A stretch of 64,000 nucleotides of DNA from HXMU1420-13 sp963691715 (GTDB taxonomy: Bacteria; Bacteroidota; Rhodothermia; Balneolales; Balneolaceae). Of this stretch, positions 53,570-63,441 are shown piece after piece. The translations under genes were made by a program, and so were the position numbers. The first letter of the stretch is position 1. Each line of letters starts with the position of its first letter. The stretch spans positions 1,550,001 through 1,614,000 of the forward strand of contig OY829281.1 in the NCBI GenBank assembly GCA_963691715.1, written 5' to 3'. The notes beneath the pieces are model-generated. The model had not been told where the DNA came from. It worked only from the letters and a program-made list of their open reading frames with translations, and did not search any database.

Positions 53570-54216
53570 ATGATGATATTCTGAAAAGAACAGAATGCTA
53601 TGTACGCAAAGAACTCGAAGGAGAAGGTACTGGTCATGATTGGTGGCATATACATCGCGTTCGTAATACCGCATTATCAATTGCTAAAGAAGAAAAAGCT
53701 GATCTTTTTATTGTTGAATTACCCGCTTTACTTCATGACATTGCCGACCACAAATTTAATAATGGTGATGAAACAATAGGACCTAAAGTGGCTCAAAGAT
53801 GGCTTGAATCTTTAAATCTTGACGAAACTTCAATCATCCATGTCAAGGATATCATTGCTAATGTGTCGTTTAAAGGAGCCAATGTAAAAACACCTATGCA
53901 AACACTTGAAGGTAAGATTGTACAGGATGCTGATCGATTAGATGCATTAGGTGCCATCGGAATAGCTAGAGCTTTTGCATATGGAGGTTATAAAAAACGG
54001 GAGTTATACAATCCTGAAAGGGCACCTACTTTGCATGATACGTTTGATGCTTACAAAAAAGATGACGGACCAACGATTAATCATTTTTACGAGAAATTAT
54101 TCCTTTTAAAAGATCGAATGAATACATCCACAGGAAGAAAAATTGCTGAGCATAGGCACCAATTTATGAAAGACTATCTGAACCGTTTTTATTCTGAATG
54201 GGATGGGAAATTTTAA
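53554..54216 (+). CDS. HD-domain phosphohydrolase
   Basis: About 220 residues. Metal-binding HD residues: HDWWHIHRVRNTALSIA (His33-like and second His) and ALLHDIADHKFN (HD). Further residues are HVKDIIANVSFKG and VQDADRLDALGAIGIARAF, the D-x-D-A family motif. It resembles YedJ/YfdR-type HD hydrolases acting on nucleotides or other phosphoesters. Starts: ATG 53554, or a GTG at 53548; both overlap the GH3 stop. The end overlaps the SGNH gene by 14 bp. Confidence 0.88.
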   Translation: MLNLLNDDILKRTECYVRKELEGEGTGHDWWHIHRVRNTALSIAKEEKADLFIVELPALLHDIADHKFNNGDETIGPKVAQRWLESLNLDETSIIHVKDIIANVSFKGANVKTPMQTLEGKIVQDADRLDALGAIGIARAFAYGGYKKRELYNPERAPTLHDTFDAYKKDDGPTINHFYEKLFLLKDRMNTSTGRKIAEHRHQFMKDYLNRFYSEWDGKF

Positions 54217-55303
54217 CCTATCAGATAAAAGTAAAAATATATTTTTATTAATTACTAGTAGCCTACTTTCATTAATTTTGCTAGAGTTTGGTGTTCGTAT
54301 CTTTTTCCCCCAAGATAAAAAAGTTACTTGGATTGAGATGCATGAAACTGGTTTTGTAATGAACCAAAAAGAAGGACAAGCTTTACATGAATTCGGACCC
54401 CGAACTGTTCACTATACATTTACAAATGAGCGTACCAGAGGCGAGTTATTAAAATTAATTGACTCAACAGATGTAAATATAATTACAATAGGTGACTCCT
54501 TTACCTTTGGTTTACTACTTGAACAAGAAGATACTTTTGTAAGTCATTTACAAAATTGGGCTGATACTTCCATTTCTACTAAAATCAAATTTCATAATGC
54601 TGCGATCGGTGGTGCTGGTATCGCGGATTGGCCATTATGGCTAGAAGAGTATGGAAAAACTATTCAGCCAAGCAAAGTTATATATTTTTTAAACAATCAA
54701 GATGTTGTTAGGGGTTTGTCGAAAAATCTATTTGTTATATCCGATACAACTAACTTTGAGTTACGTCCAAGTCAACGTTGGAAACCTCGCGCATTCTTTC
54801 AATACTTAAATCAAAAAAACTGGTATAGATTTATACAAGAGAAATCAGAGTTAGCTAATATTTTTGTCAAGATGTTGTGGCGTTACGTTTATTTTGAAGA
54901 TGTAACGAATGGATTCTCAGAGGTTGAATCAAAGGTAATTATTCCAAAAAAAAATCAATTTAATATTTATAGTGATTATTCTTTGATCCTTTCCATTGCC
55001 CTACTTGACAAACTTAAAGATTGGTGTATCACAAATAATTGCGATTTGATTGTTGCTAATACAGGTTTTTTTGAGCCTAAAAATACCGATCCACATACAC
55101 TAAGATTTCATGAATACTTAAAAAAATCATCTGAAGATGAATACATCGATTTGTATCCATGTGTCGCAGAATTTGTTCAATTAGATTTTAAAAAAATTCA
55201 AATCGAGAATGATAACCATCCAAATGAAATAGGTTCAAAAATCATATTTGAGTGCTTAAAGGATAAATTAAGACCTGTGTTTTCTAATAAATTATTACAA
55301 TAA
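54203..55303 (+). CDS. Membrane-anchored SGNH hydrolase-like protein
   Basis: A 366-residue protein: cytoplasmic start, one membrane helix (about residues 13-32), then an extracytoplasmic SGNH/GDSL domain. Block I IITIGDSFTFGLLL has the Ser nucleophile, FHNAAIGGAGIADWP corresponds to block II, the block III Asn may be in FLNNQDVVRG, and DNHPNEIGSKII is block V (Asp/His). The last two are at the right distances. Unlike the SGNH-TPR protein at 15690 it has no TPRs. The protein may act on envelope glycans or lipids. It overlaps the HD gene by 14 bp. Confidence 0.8.
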   Translation: MGNFNLSDKSKNIFLLITSSLLSLILLEFGVRIFFPQDKKVTWIEMHETGFVMNQKEGQALHEFGPRTVHYTFTNERTRGELLKLIDSTDVNIITIGDSFTFGLLLEQEDTFVSHLQNWADTSISTKIKFHNAAIGGAGIADWPLWLEEYGKTIQPSKVIYFLNNQDVVRGLSKNLFVISDTTNFELRPSQRWKPRAFFQYLNQKNWYRFIQEKSELANIFVKMLWRYVYFEDVTNGFSEVESKVIIPKKNQFNIYSDYSLILSIALLDKLKDWCITNNCDLIVANTGFFEPKNTDPHTLRFHEYLKKSSEDEYIDLYPCVAEFVQLDFKKIQIENDNHPNEIGSKIIFECLKDKLRPVFSNKLLQ

Positions 55304-55352
55304 GTAGCTTCTTATATCTTTAATTTCCAATAATGACTTTCACCATAGCCTT

Positions 55353-56285
55353 ATGACTTTAACCCAACTCTCATACATCGTTGCCGTAGATAAATATCGA
55401 CATTTTGCCACAGCAGCTCAGAAAATATATATCACACAGCCAACTTTGAGTATGCAAATTCAAAAACTAGAAGATGAGCTAAATGTACTAATCTTTGATC
55501 GATCTAAATCTCCAGTAATTCCTACAGAAGTTGGCACAAAAATTATTGATCAAGCAAAAATTATATTAAGCGGTGCAAAGCATATAGAAGATATCGCTTC
55601 TGTTAATGACGGAGAAATTAAAGGGTCTTTCAAAATTGGCATTATACCAACAGTAGCTCCTTATTTAGTACCTATTTTTTTAAAAACTTTTGTGGACTCC
55701 TACCCAGAGATTGATCTCATTTTTGAGGAAGCCCTTACCGCAGATATTGTAGAAGGCCTTCACGACGATGAACTTGATGTTGGAATAATTGCTACATCAC
55801 CAGGAGGAAATTTATTTGAAAAAGAGCTATTTCTAGAACCCTTTTTAGGATATGTATCTGCAGATCATAGTCTTGCAAAATTAGAAACCTTTCAGTTAAA
55901 GGATTTAGTGTCCGAAAATCTCTGGTTACTAAATGAGGGGCACTGTTTTAGAGATCAAGCGATAAAATTATGCAAGAAAGAAAATCAAAAATTAAATCGG
56001 GGGAATGTGGTATTTGAAAGTGGAAATCTTGAAACTTTAAAACGCTTAGTAGAGCAGAATTTTGGGGTTACGTTAATGCCATTTCTTGCACTAGAAGATC
56101 ATGATGTACGATGCGCAAATGGTGTAATTAAATCGTTTTCTGATCCTGTACCTACACGTAAAATTCGAATGGTTTTCAGTCGTCAATTTTTGAAAAATAA
56201 TGTCATAAATGCTCTTGCTTCCACTATCCTTAGTACCATTCCTGTTTCATTAAAAAACCAAAGTGAAGAATTTGTATTGGATTAA
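55353..56285 (+). CDS. oxyR: LysR-family hydrogen peroxide sensor OxyR
   Basis: A 310-residue LysR regulator. The N-terminal HTH (FATAAQKIYITQPTLSMQIQKLEDELNV) is followed by the effector domain. The two redox-active cysteines are at residues 198 and 207 in LLNEGHCFRDQAIKLC, with the same eight-residue spacing as Cys199 and Cys208 of E. coli OxyR, so this is a true peroxide sensor. No katG or ahpC sits next to it in this window. It lies 50 bp after the SGNH gene and precedes the TPR kinase. Confidence 0.93.
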   Translation: MTLTQLSYIVAVDKYRHFATAAQKIYITQPTLSMQIQKLEDELNVLIFDRSKSPVIPTEVGTKIIDQAKIILSGAKHIEDIASVNDGEIKGSFKIGIIPTVAPYLVPIFLKTFVDSYPEIDLIFEEALTADIVEGLHDDELDVGIIATSPGGNLFEKELFLEPFLGYVSADHSLAKLETFQLKDLVSENLWLLNEGHCFRDQAIKLCKKENQKLNRGNVVFESGNLETLKRLVEQNFGVTLMPFLALEDHDVRCANGVIKSFSDPVPTRKIRMVFSRQFLKNNVINALASTILSTIPVSLKNQSEEFVLD

Positions 56286-56407
56286 CTTATAATTAACAAA
56301 AATATCAAATACTATTGGTATGGGGGGATAATATTTTAACATTAAATAAATTATGTTTTTCAGTTACAAGCCGATTAATTAATTTAGAATATTCTAGTTT
56401 ACACTTA

Positions 56408-58399
56408 ATGAAGAAGACATTTTTATTATTATGTGCGTCTTTTTTAATTAATCAAACTGTGTTACCTCAGCAAAATCAATTTGATATTGCACTAGATAAT
56501 GCAGAAAAAAATTACTTAATTAATAATGATAGCCTCCTATATTATGCTCAAAAAGCTATCAATATTGGAATCCCAAATAATTATCCAAACACTGCAGAAG
56601 CTTTTTTTTATAAATCAGTAGCCCTTTTCTACCAAGCAGAATACAACGAAGGTCTTATAGTTACACGTATAGGTTTAGATTGGTCAAATAAACACGGATT
56701 ATCTGAATCTATAATACAAGGTAAATTATATTATAGACTTGCTGGGAACTACATAATGCAAGGTCTTTATGAAATAGGCCTCGAACAACTTTTAATTGCT
56801 CAAGATATATTTGAAAAGAACAACGACAATAATTTATTGTTCATGAATATGAATGGAATTGGTGTTGTCTGGTTAAAGCTACAGGAATATGATAAAGCCT
56901 TAAATATTTATGAAGGCATGCTACAATTCGAGGATCAAGATACTCTTCTTACCGTACCAGTATTTTACAACCTATCTCAAATCAATTTTGAATTAAATAA
57001 TTATGATGATGCATTCGATTATATTCAGAAATGTTTAACCATAATCCCTGATGGTGACCAACGTCTTTCTCAAGTTTATTACATGCTTGGAAACATACAA
57101 GCTGGTCTTTCAAAAGTTGATGCCTCTATTGACGCTTATCAATTATCTATTCAACTTTATAAAGATCAAAACAATGAACTGAATTCAGTTCAACCAAAAT
57201 TAGGCCTGGCAAAATTATACCTAAATCTTGGCCAACTTGATCTTGCGTTAAAACAGACCGACGAAAGTTTAGATATTGCTCAAAAATATAATTCTCTCCC
57301 AGATCTTGCAGAAGTGATGGAGGTTTTATCAAAAATTTCAGAAAAACAAAATGATCCAAAAATTGCATTAAAGCACTATAAAACTTTTGTTCATTTATCT
57401 GATAGTCTAAAAAATGCTACCGTTAATCAAAAAATTGCAAATCTAATTGCAAAACAAGAATATGAGAAAGAAAAACAAACCTTAGTATTTAGGCAACAAG
57501 AACAAGAGTTAAAAATCAAAGGTCAAATACAACGGCAAAGGATTATCATTACAGGTTCGATAATCATCATTTTCTTAATCTTAAGTATCCTTTTAATTCA
57601 ACGGAACAAAGCTAAAGAGAGAATTCAAGCGAATCAATTGTTAATTAAAAAGAATCAAATCATTGAAGAGAAAGCAAGAAAACTTGATGAAGCTAATTCT
57701 ATTAAAAATAGACTTTTTTCGATAATTGCTCATGATCTTAGAAACCCACTTAGTTCTTTACAAGGCGTAATACAACTCATCGAAATAAATGCAACATCTA
57801 AAGAAGAACTAGATGAAATCTTACCTCAACTAACGAACAAATTTGAAAATACCTCCATATTACTCGGTAATTTACTTGAATGGTCAATTAGTCAGATGGA
57901 AGGGTACAAAGTTGTAGTAGAAAATTTTGATATTTCTAAATTAATCAATGATCGGTTTGAAATTTTACAGACTAGAACCACAAATAAAGAACTAGCTGTT
58001 TCATTGCCCTCAGACCCTGTTTTTGTTAGTGCAGATAAAAATATGATTGGAATTGTTATTTTAAATTTATTGTCAAACGCTGTAAAGTTCACAAATCAAG
58101 GTGGAGAAATTGATGTATCAATTAATACTAGCGAAGAACATCAAGTAATCATGCAATTTAGAGATACTGGTAAAGGAATACATAAAGATAGATTACCTTA
58201 TCTCTTAAACAATCTTTTTGATACAACCAAAGGTACTAGCGGGGAAAAAGGAACTGGGCTTGGACTTATAATCTGTAAAGAATTTGTTTTGAAAAATAAT
58301 GGACTTATATGGATTGAAAGTACTTTCGGTGTAGGTACTTCAGTTTTCTTATCACTTCCTAAGTCTTTTAATAAAGAAATCACCGATATCAAAAAGTAA
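56408..58399 (+). CDS. TPR sensor histidine kinase
   Basis: About 663 residues from ATG 56408, which begins a signal peptide (MKKTFLLLCASFLINQTVLPQQ); the frame to 56315 has no support. A periplasmic region of about eight TPR-like repeats (e.g. QEYDKALNIYEGMLQFE, LGQLDLALKQTDESLDIA) is followed by a coiled coil, one membrane helix (about residues 380-400) and the kinase core: HisKA SIIAHDLRNPLSSLQGVIQ (phosphorylated His), N box NLLSNAVKFTNQGGEI, G1 FRDTGKGI and G2 GEKGTGLGLIICKEF. This is the Bacteroidota TPR-hybrid-like kinase type without receiver. No response regulator gene is adjacent. It probably senses a periplasmic signal. Confidence 0.92.
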   Translation: MKKTFLLLCASFLINQTVLPQQNQFDIALDNAEKNYLINNDSLLYYAQKAINIGIPNNYPNTAEAFFYKSVALFYQAEYNEGLIVTRIGLDWSNKHGLSESIIQGKLYYRLAGNYIMQGLYEIGLEQLLIAQDIFEKNNDNNLLFMNMNGIGVVWLKLQEYDKALNIYEGMLQFEDQDTLLTVPVFYNLSQINFELNNYDDAFDYIQKCLTIIPDGDQRLSQVYYMLGNIQAGLSKVDASIDAYQLSIQLYKDQNNELNSVQPKLGLAKLYLNLGQLDLALKQTDESLDIAQKYNSLPDLAEVMEVLSKISEKQNDPKIALKHYKTFVHLSDSLKNATVNQKIANLIAKQEYEKEKQTLVFRQQEQELKIKGQIQRQRIIITGSIIIIFLILSILLIQRNKAKERIQANQLLIKKNQIIEEKARKLDEANSIKNRLFSIIAHDLRNPLSSLQGVIQLIEINATSKEELDEILPQLTNKFENTSILLGNLLEWSISQMEGYKVVVENFDISKLINDRFEILQTRTTNKELAVSLPSDPVFVSADKNMIGIVILNLLSNAVKFTNQGGEIDVSINTSEEHQVIMQFRDTGKGIHKDRLPYLLNNLFDTTKGTSGEKGTGLGLIICKEFVLKNNGLIWIESTFGVGTSVFLSLPKSFNKEITDIKK

Positions 58400-58510
58400 T
58401 TTAAATAAGTGTCGTAAACTGACACCCTTTCATACTTACTTACTTTTATACTACACGTAAATTTCATAAAAGATAATGAATGTTCATTATTCAATATTGA
58501 TTATTCACAT

Positions 58511-59500
58511 ATGCTAAAAGTAATTAAAGCCGGACATCATGGTATCTTATTACCAGAATTAAACATTGGGCTAGATTATAGTGGTCTAAACGCGAAATAT
58601 AATTTTATTTCACATGCTCATGCAGATCATATACCTCGCAATAGAACACTTAGCGTTTATTGTACGCCGCCTACTGCTCGCTTGATGAAATTAAGAGGCT
58701 TTGATGGTAAAATTTACGAATTAGCATTTGGCGAAACATTAACTACTGATAATGCAAATATCACGTTCTACCCAGCAGGTCATATTTTAGGATCAGCACT
58801 AACATTTATAGAATCTGAAAGAGGTTCTTTACTCTATACTGGTGATTGTAAAACACCACCTTCACCAACCTCAGAAGGATTTATGTTACCACCAAGAACG
58901 GTAGATCAATTGATCATTGAAGCAACCTTTCCACTCCCTATTTATAAATGGAAATCTTATGAAGACCTATCAAATGAAATTAAAAATTTTGCATTAGAGT
59001 CAATAAATGAGGGATATACCCCAATTTTTATTGCCTATAATTTAGGTAAGGCTCAGGAATTAATGTATTTCCTGAAAGAGCTTAAACTCCCTATGCAAAT
59101 ACATGGTGCTGGATATAAATTAAGTGAAGTGTATGAACATTTCGGCTTCGATCTAGGAAGTTATAGCTCTTATGACCGAAAAAATTGTAAAGGAAATATT
59201 CTGATCTGTCCTAATTCTGCCTTGGAGGCTGGGTTTGCCAGCAATTTAAAACAAGTTAAAATTGCTTATTGTAGTGGCTGGGCAAGTAATGAAAGTCGGC
59301 AAACTCAGTTACTAGTTGATAAACTTATCCCCATTAGTGATCACCTAGATTTCTTCCAATTAATTGATTTATGTACCAAACTTTCCCCTAAAAAAGTATG
59401 GATTACTCATACTCCTAATCCAGATGTGGTACAACATTATCTTAATAATCTTGGAATACAAAGCCAATATTTAGCTTTAGAAGGTGATGGAAATGGTTGA
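58511..59500 (+). CDS. Ligase-associated DNA exonuclease (MBL fold, Artemis/SNM1-like)
   Basis: A 329-residue metallo-beta-lactamase fold nuclease with FISHAHADHIPRN (HxHxDH metal motif), PAGHILGSALTFI, LLYTGDCKTPPSP and the late HTPNPDVVQHYL. Together with the overlapping ATP-dependent ligase, it is the ligase-associated exonuclease, usually annotated as mRNA 3'-end processing factor-like. It lacks the C-terminal beta-CASP/KH regions of larger relatives. It is 17 bp (GTG) to 3 bp before the ligase starts depending on the start used, so the pair forms a two-gene operon. Confidence 0.92.
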   Translation: MLKVIKAGHHGILLPELNIGLDYSGLNAKYNFISHAHADHIPRNRTLSVYCTPPTARLMKLRGFDGKIYELAFGETLTTDNANITFYPAGHILGSALTFIESERGSLLYTGDCKTPPSPTSEGFMLPPRTVDQLIIEATFPLPIYKWKSYEDLSNEIKNFALESINEGYTPIFIAYNLGKAQELMYFLKELKLPMQIHGAGYKLSEVYEHFGFDLGSYSSYDRKNCKGNILICPNSALEAGFASNLKQVKIAYCSGWASNESRQTQLLVDKLIPISDHLDFFQLIDLCTKLSPKKVWITHTPNPDVVQHYLNNLGIQSQYLALEGDGNG

Positions 59501-59507
59501 TAGAATT

Positions 59508-61226
59508 ATGAAAATAACTACATCAGAACCTACTTTTCTTTCTTTTGCCAAATTAGCACAAACTATTGCTGTTACTCGTGGTAACCATTCAAAAATCAAA
59601 TTATGTGCACAGTATTTCAGCAAATTAGATTCTGATAATTTAAGAAGAGCTGCTCAATTTTTTGGTGAAGGTGCCTTTTCAACAGTTTCTGGAAAAAGAG
59701 CTTCTATTGGTCATAGAACTATCGCAGTTTTAGCTGCAGAATTCTGTGAAATAGATTACGATTTAGTTTTTCGCCCATCCAGAACTGCAACTGGTAGCTC
59801 TTCAGAAACCATACAGAGGTTATTTGAGAATATACCTGAAGCACAGGCTAAATGGACTTCAAATAATCTAACTTTAGCCCAAATTGAAGAGATTTTTGAA
59901 AAGCTATACAACACAAAAAATCGAGCCTCTAAAAAAAATATTTTGGATACTGCTTGGAGGTCTATGACCCCACTAGAAGTAAAATATTTTATACGAATTA
60001 TGGGGCAAGGTTCCCTTAGAATCGGCTTTGAAACTAAAAGCGTAATTTCATCATTAGCATTGGCATTTGTTAGAGATATTGAAAAAGTTCGATATGCTCA
60101 TATGATTTCTGGAAGCCTTGGAGAAGCCGCTATACTCGCTCGAGAAGATAAATTAGATAATGCTGAATTTACACTATTTAATCCACTTTCTTTCATGCTA
60201 GCTAGTCCTATAGAAAATAGAAAAGTGGACAACTTGGATGAATATATAGCTGAAGAAAAATTTGATGGAATTCGATGTCAAATACATAAATCGGATAATA
60301 ACATTGAATTATACACCCGTGACTTAAATGTAGTTTCTTCAAGTTTTCCTGAAATATTACGTTTTTTTGTAAATAAAGATCTGCCCGATATTGTATTAGA
60401 TGGGGAGATATGTGTTTTTAAGAATGACACTATATTGCCTTTTCAGCTACTACAAAAAAGAATCGGAGTAAAAAAACCTAGCGAAGAATTGATAAAGAAT
60501 AACCCCGTAGTATTTATTGCCTATGATTTACTTTATCTAGATAAAGAGTGTTTATTCCACGAGACTTTAACGGATCGTCGCTCAAAACTAGAGAATATAG
60601 CTCGACTACATAATTTGCTAATTACATCACAAATTGAAATTTCATCTGAAAAGGATATTGAAGAAGCTTTTGATAACGCGTTGGCTCATGGAAATGAAGG
60701 ATTGATGCTAAAACACAAAGAGTCTACCTATGAGTATGGACAACGCAGAAAATCTTGGCTTAAGGTAAAAAAACCGAGTGGATCATTAGATACAGTAATT
60801 CTATATGCTCATGCTGGAAGTGGAAAACGTGGTGGAACTTATTCTGATTTTACTCTCGGAATTTCAGTTAAAGACGACGAAAGATATGAAGAAGATTTTA
60901 TCCCAATAGGTAAAGCTTATGGCGGCTATACAAACGATGATTTAAAACATTTAAATAAACGAATTAAAGAATTAGTGATAGATCGTTTTGGATCAACTCT
61001 TCAGCTAAAACCCGCATTGATGGTTGAGTTAGAATTTGAAGACATTCAAATCAATAGAAGAACCAAAGCAAAATACACACTCAGATTTCCTAGATTCAAA
61101 GCCATACGTTGGGACTTGTCACCTTCTGATGCAGATACATTAAAGGATGTAGAAGAGATGTATAATCATAAAATTAATAAACAAAGAGAAAGTCAGCATG
61201 TAAATCCTAGTTTTATAACCTACTAA
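59508..61226 (+). CDS. ATP-dependent DNA ligase
   Basis: About 572 residues from ATG 59508; in-frame GTG 59484 and ATGs 59487 and 59493 would overlap the exonuclease gene and are possible. The adenylated Lys is in AEEKFDGIRCQIH (KFDG, near residue 251), with GEICVF, LDVRR-like TDRRSKLEN and GLMLKHKESTYEYGQRRKSWLKVKK (motifs IIIa-V). The N-terminal DNA-binding domain (LRRAAQFFGEGAF) and the C-terminal OB domain are complete. It is the archaeal/eukaryotic-type ligase that, with the Lhr helicase, PdeM and exonuclease, forms a proposed repair set. The NAD-type LigA in this window makes it non-essential for replication. Confidence 0.95.
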   Translation: MKITTSEPTFLSFAKLAQTIAVTRGNHSKIKLCAQYFSKLDSDNLRRAAQFFGEGAFSTVSGKRASIGHRTIAVLAAEFCEIDYDLVFRPSRTATGSSSETIQRLFENIPEAQAKWTSNNLTLAQIEEIFEKLYNTKNRASKKNILDTAWRSMTPLEVKYFIRIMGQGSLRIGFETKSVISSLALAFVRDIEKVRYAHMISGSLGEAAILAREDKLDNAEFTLFNPLSFMLASPIENRKVDNLDEYIAEEKFDGIRCQIHKSDNNIELYTRDLNVVSSSFPEILRFFVNKDLPDIVLDGEICVFKNDTILPFQLLQKRIGVKKPSEELIKNNPVVFIAYDLLYLDKECLFHETLTDRRSKLENIARLHNLLITSQIEISSEKDIEEAFDNALAHGNEGLMLKHKESTYEYGQRRKSWLKVKKPSGSLDTVILYAHAGSGKRGGTYSDFTLGISVKDDERYEEDFIPIGKAYGGYTNDDLKHLNKRIKELVIDRFGSTLQLKPALMVELEFEDIQINRRTKAKYTLRFPRFKAIRWDLSPSDADTLKDVEEMYNHKINKQRESQHVNPSFITY

Positions 61227-62404
61227 AAACTGATTGTTGACCTTAATCCAACTAAAACTGCATCCTTTAAGTTTACTTGTTGGTTTGGATTCGCTATGTA
61301 TTGAGCATCAAATTGAAGACTAAATTTATCTGTAACATTTAATAAATAAGTGAACTCAGCTATTAGTTCGTCTGAAAAATTAAACCCAGAATTTTCTAAA
61401 TATTGATCTCCATTTACTGGTAAACTTGCTGCAATTCCAAATAGATCTTTATCTCGATGTGGGAACAGGCCTGTATAAGTTAATCCAGCACCATAATAGT
61501 TTTTAAACTGATTTATTTCTGCATTTACAGCACCAAAACGTCCAAAAACGGATAATCCTTGGTTAATATCATTCATTTCTGAAAATATTTTTCCTTCTGC
61601 AATAAAATATATACCAGCATCTTGTTTTAGTTGATCATCCCATCCTATTCTCTTTTTTGAATATTTCCATATACCAATTACAACTCTTATGGGTGCACCT
61701 TCATGGACACCACGTTCCACAGATCGATTGATTCCTAAATTTTTATTCCAAGAAATCTCACTTGTTATTAAACTACCTTCATTTTCACGAATATGGATTT
61801 TTGTACCCCTCTTGTTACGTGGATCTGAAGGAACAGCGTCAAGTATGGCTCCTTTAAAGGTAAAGCCTAGCATAAAATTAACTTTAAAACGAACTGCTAA
61901 AGACGTGTATGGGAAAATTGATGGCCCTGTTACCCCTGAAGAAGAAAAATCAGGACCAATTCCATGAGAGCTATTTAGAAATAATCCACCTGTATTAATA
62001 ACATCAAACTCTGAATTTAAATCGTATAACCCAACTAATAACGAGCCGTTTAAAGTTTTAATAGGTACATTTGCCCAGACTTCATATAACCTCCAGGAGT
62101 TTTCCGCTTCAATATTTGAAACGGATTGTATATCACCTGTCAACTCTGATATACTTCCACCATGATTTGCTAATCCATATGCAAAAAAGGAGATATCATT
62201 CCATTTTGATATAATTTGCACATCTAAATTATCCATATAACGCATACCAGTATCATTGCCTCCAGAAGTATTTGCAAATAAATCGCTGGTAAATGTGATA
62301 GATGTGTTTAGCGATTTGATAACTTCATTTTGGAAAGCATTGGTTGATCGACTAAATCCCAGTATCAAACAAAGCGATAGGATATAAAAATATTTATTTT
62401 TCAT
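61223..62404 (-). CDS. OprB-like carbohydrate porin
   Basis: A 393-residue outer-membrane protein with a cleavable signal (MKNKYFYILSLCLILGFSRS to NAFQ). The body is beta-strand-rich with alternating patterns, the SVSNIEAENSWRLYEVWANV and LLVGLYDLNSEFDVINTGGLFLNSSHGIG regions, and the LDAVPSDP motif, all typical of the OprB family, and ends with an aromatic residue (Phe), the usual recognition signal of outer-membrane barrels. OprB porins pass sugars; a carbohydrate role is inferred only from family. Convergent with the ATP-dependent ligase (4 bp overlap of the ends). Confidence 0.85.
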   Translation of the reverse strand: MKNKYFYILSLCLILGFSRSTNAFQNEVIKSLNTSITFTSDLFANTSGGNDTGMRYMDNLDVQIISKWNDISFFAYGLANHGGSISELTGDIQSVSNIEAENSWRLYEVWANVPIKTLNGSLLVGLYDLNSEFDVINTGGLFLNSSHGIGPDFSSSGVTGPSIFPYTSLAVRFKVNFMLGFTFKGAILDAVPSDPRNKRGTKIHIRENEGSLITSEISWNKNLGINRSVERGVHEGAPIRVVIGIWKYSKKRIGWDDQLKQDAGIYFIAEGKIFSEMNDINQGLSVFGRFGAVNAEINQFKNYYGAGLTYTGLFPHRDKDLFGIAASLPVNGDQYLENSGFNFSDELIAEFTYLLNVTDKFSLQFDAQYIANPNQQVNLKDAVLVGLRSTISF

Positions 62405-62484
62405 TTTTGAACGATTCTTTCTCTTGATTCTTTATTTATAATTATCGTAAAACGATGCTAAATCTTTAATCATTAAATGAATCT

Positions 62485-63441
62485 ATGAGTAATTGGAATT
62501 TAAAATCAATACCACCCCATGATTGGTATCTCTGTTTAGATGTAGATTCCTATTTTGATCATGAACACCATCCTGAAACGATGTTTGAAGAAGGTTTTAC
62601 ACGGCCAATCCCTCTTAAGGATAGAGACATAATTGTGACCATTTTCTTTAATGGGGATGTGGATGCACCAGAGTTTAACATCAATTGTAGAGAATCTCTT
62701 TCTAAAGAAGATATAGAAATAGCCAACATAAGTTTAAAAAAAATTTTAGGCACTACAATGGACATTCGCCCATTGTATGATCTAGCAGGAAATGATCCTG
62801 TACTTGCAGATAAATTATCATCTTTATATGGGCTGAAAAGAATGACCAGAGCGAATCTTTTTGAGGACATCCAAAATAGAATCGTTGAAATGCAAATGAA
62901 TCATAAACCAACAGCTAAAAAAATGATGTATGCCATACGTGAAACCTATGGCACATCTTTAGAATATCAAACAGGTACATTAGCAGCTTGGCCACGACCT
63001 TATCAATTAATGAAAGCAGATCCTGCTAATATTAGAAAATTAGGACCTACTCTTAGAAAAGGGCAGTATTTAACAGAGTTAGCAAGTAACATTGTTGGGG
63101 GAATAACTGATATGGAATTTTTAACTAAAACTGATCCATTAACGGCTTATAATACTTTTATCAAAATAAAAGGTATTGGCCCAACAGCTGCACAAGATAT
63201 TATAATGATGCGTGGAAGAACCGACGCTGTTTTTCCGTCAAACAAACAAAAAGGAGAAGAAAAGGGGCTTCGTAGATGGTTAATTTGGAGCTACGGTGGA
63301 GATCCAAATAACTGTACAGAACAAGAATTTCATGAATTAATTAAACATTGGAAAGGATATGAATCATCAGCACTTGAATTTCTTTATGTTAATTGGATTC
63401 TTAACGAGAAAGAGAAAAAAATTGCGTCAAAAAATAATTAA
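62485..63441 (+). CDS. AlkA-like DNA-3-methyladenine glycosylase-family protein (HhH-GPD)
   Basis: A 318-residue protein with an N-terminal AlkA-type beta domain and an HhH-GPD helical domain (from about residue 140). The helix-hairpin-helix is IKGIGPTAAQDIIMMRG, followed by TDAVFPSNKQKGEE and LRRWLIWSYG, then the WKGYESSALEFLYVNWI end typical of AlkA (R/YSLALHIW type). In AlkA the catalytic Asp follows a DxFxPxD-like segment; here the equivalent residue looks like Asn (FPSN) with a short insert, so base-excision activity is uncertain. Divergent from the porin. Its end overlaps a decayed gene on the other strand by 4 bp. Confidence 0.8.
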   Translation: MSNWNLKSIPPHDWYLCLDVDSYFDHEHHPETMFEEGFTRPIPLKDRDIIVTIFFNGDVDAPEFNINCRESLSKEDIEIANISLKKILGTTMDIRPLYDLAGNDPVLADKLSSLYGLKRMTRANLFEDIQNRIVEMQMNHKPTAKKMMYAIRETYGTSLEYQTGTLAAWPRPYQLMKADPANIRKLGPTLRKGQYLTELASNIVGGITDMEFLTKTDPLTAYNTFIKIKGIGPTAAQDIIMMRGRTDAVFPSNKQKGEEKGLRRWLIWSYGGDPNNCTEQEFHELIKHWKGYESSALEFLYVNWILNEKEKKIASKNN

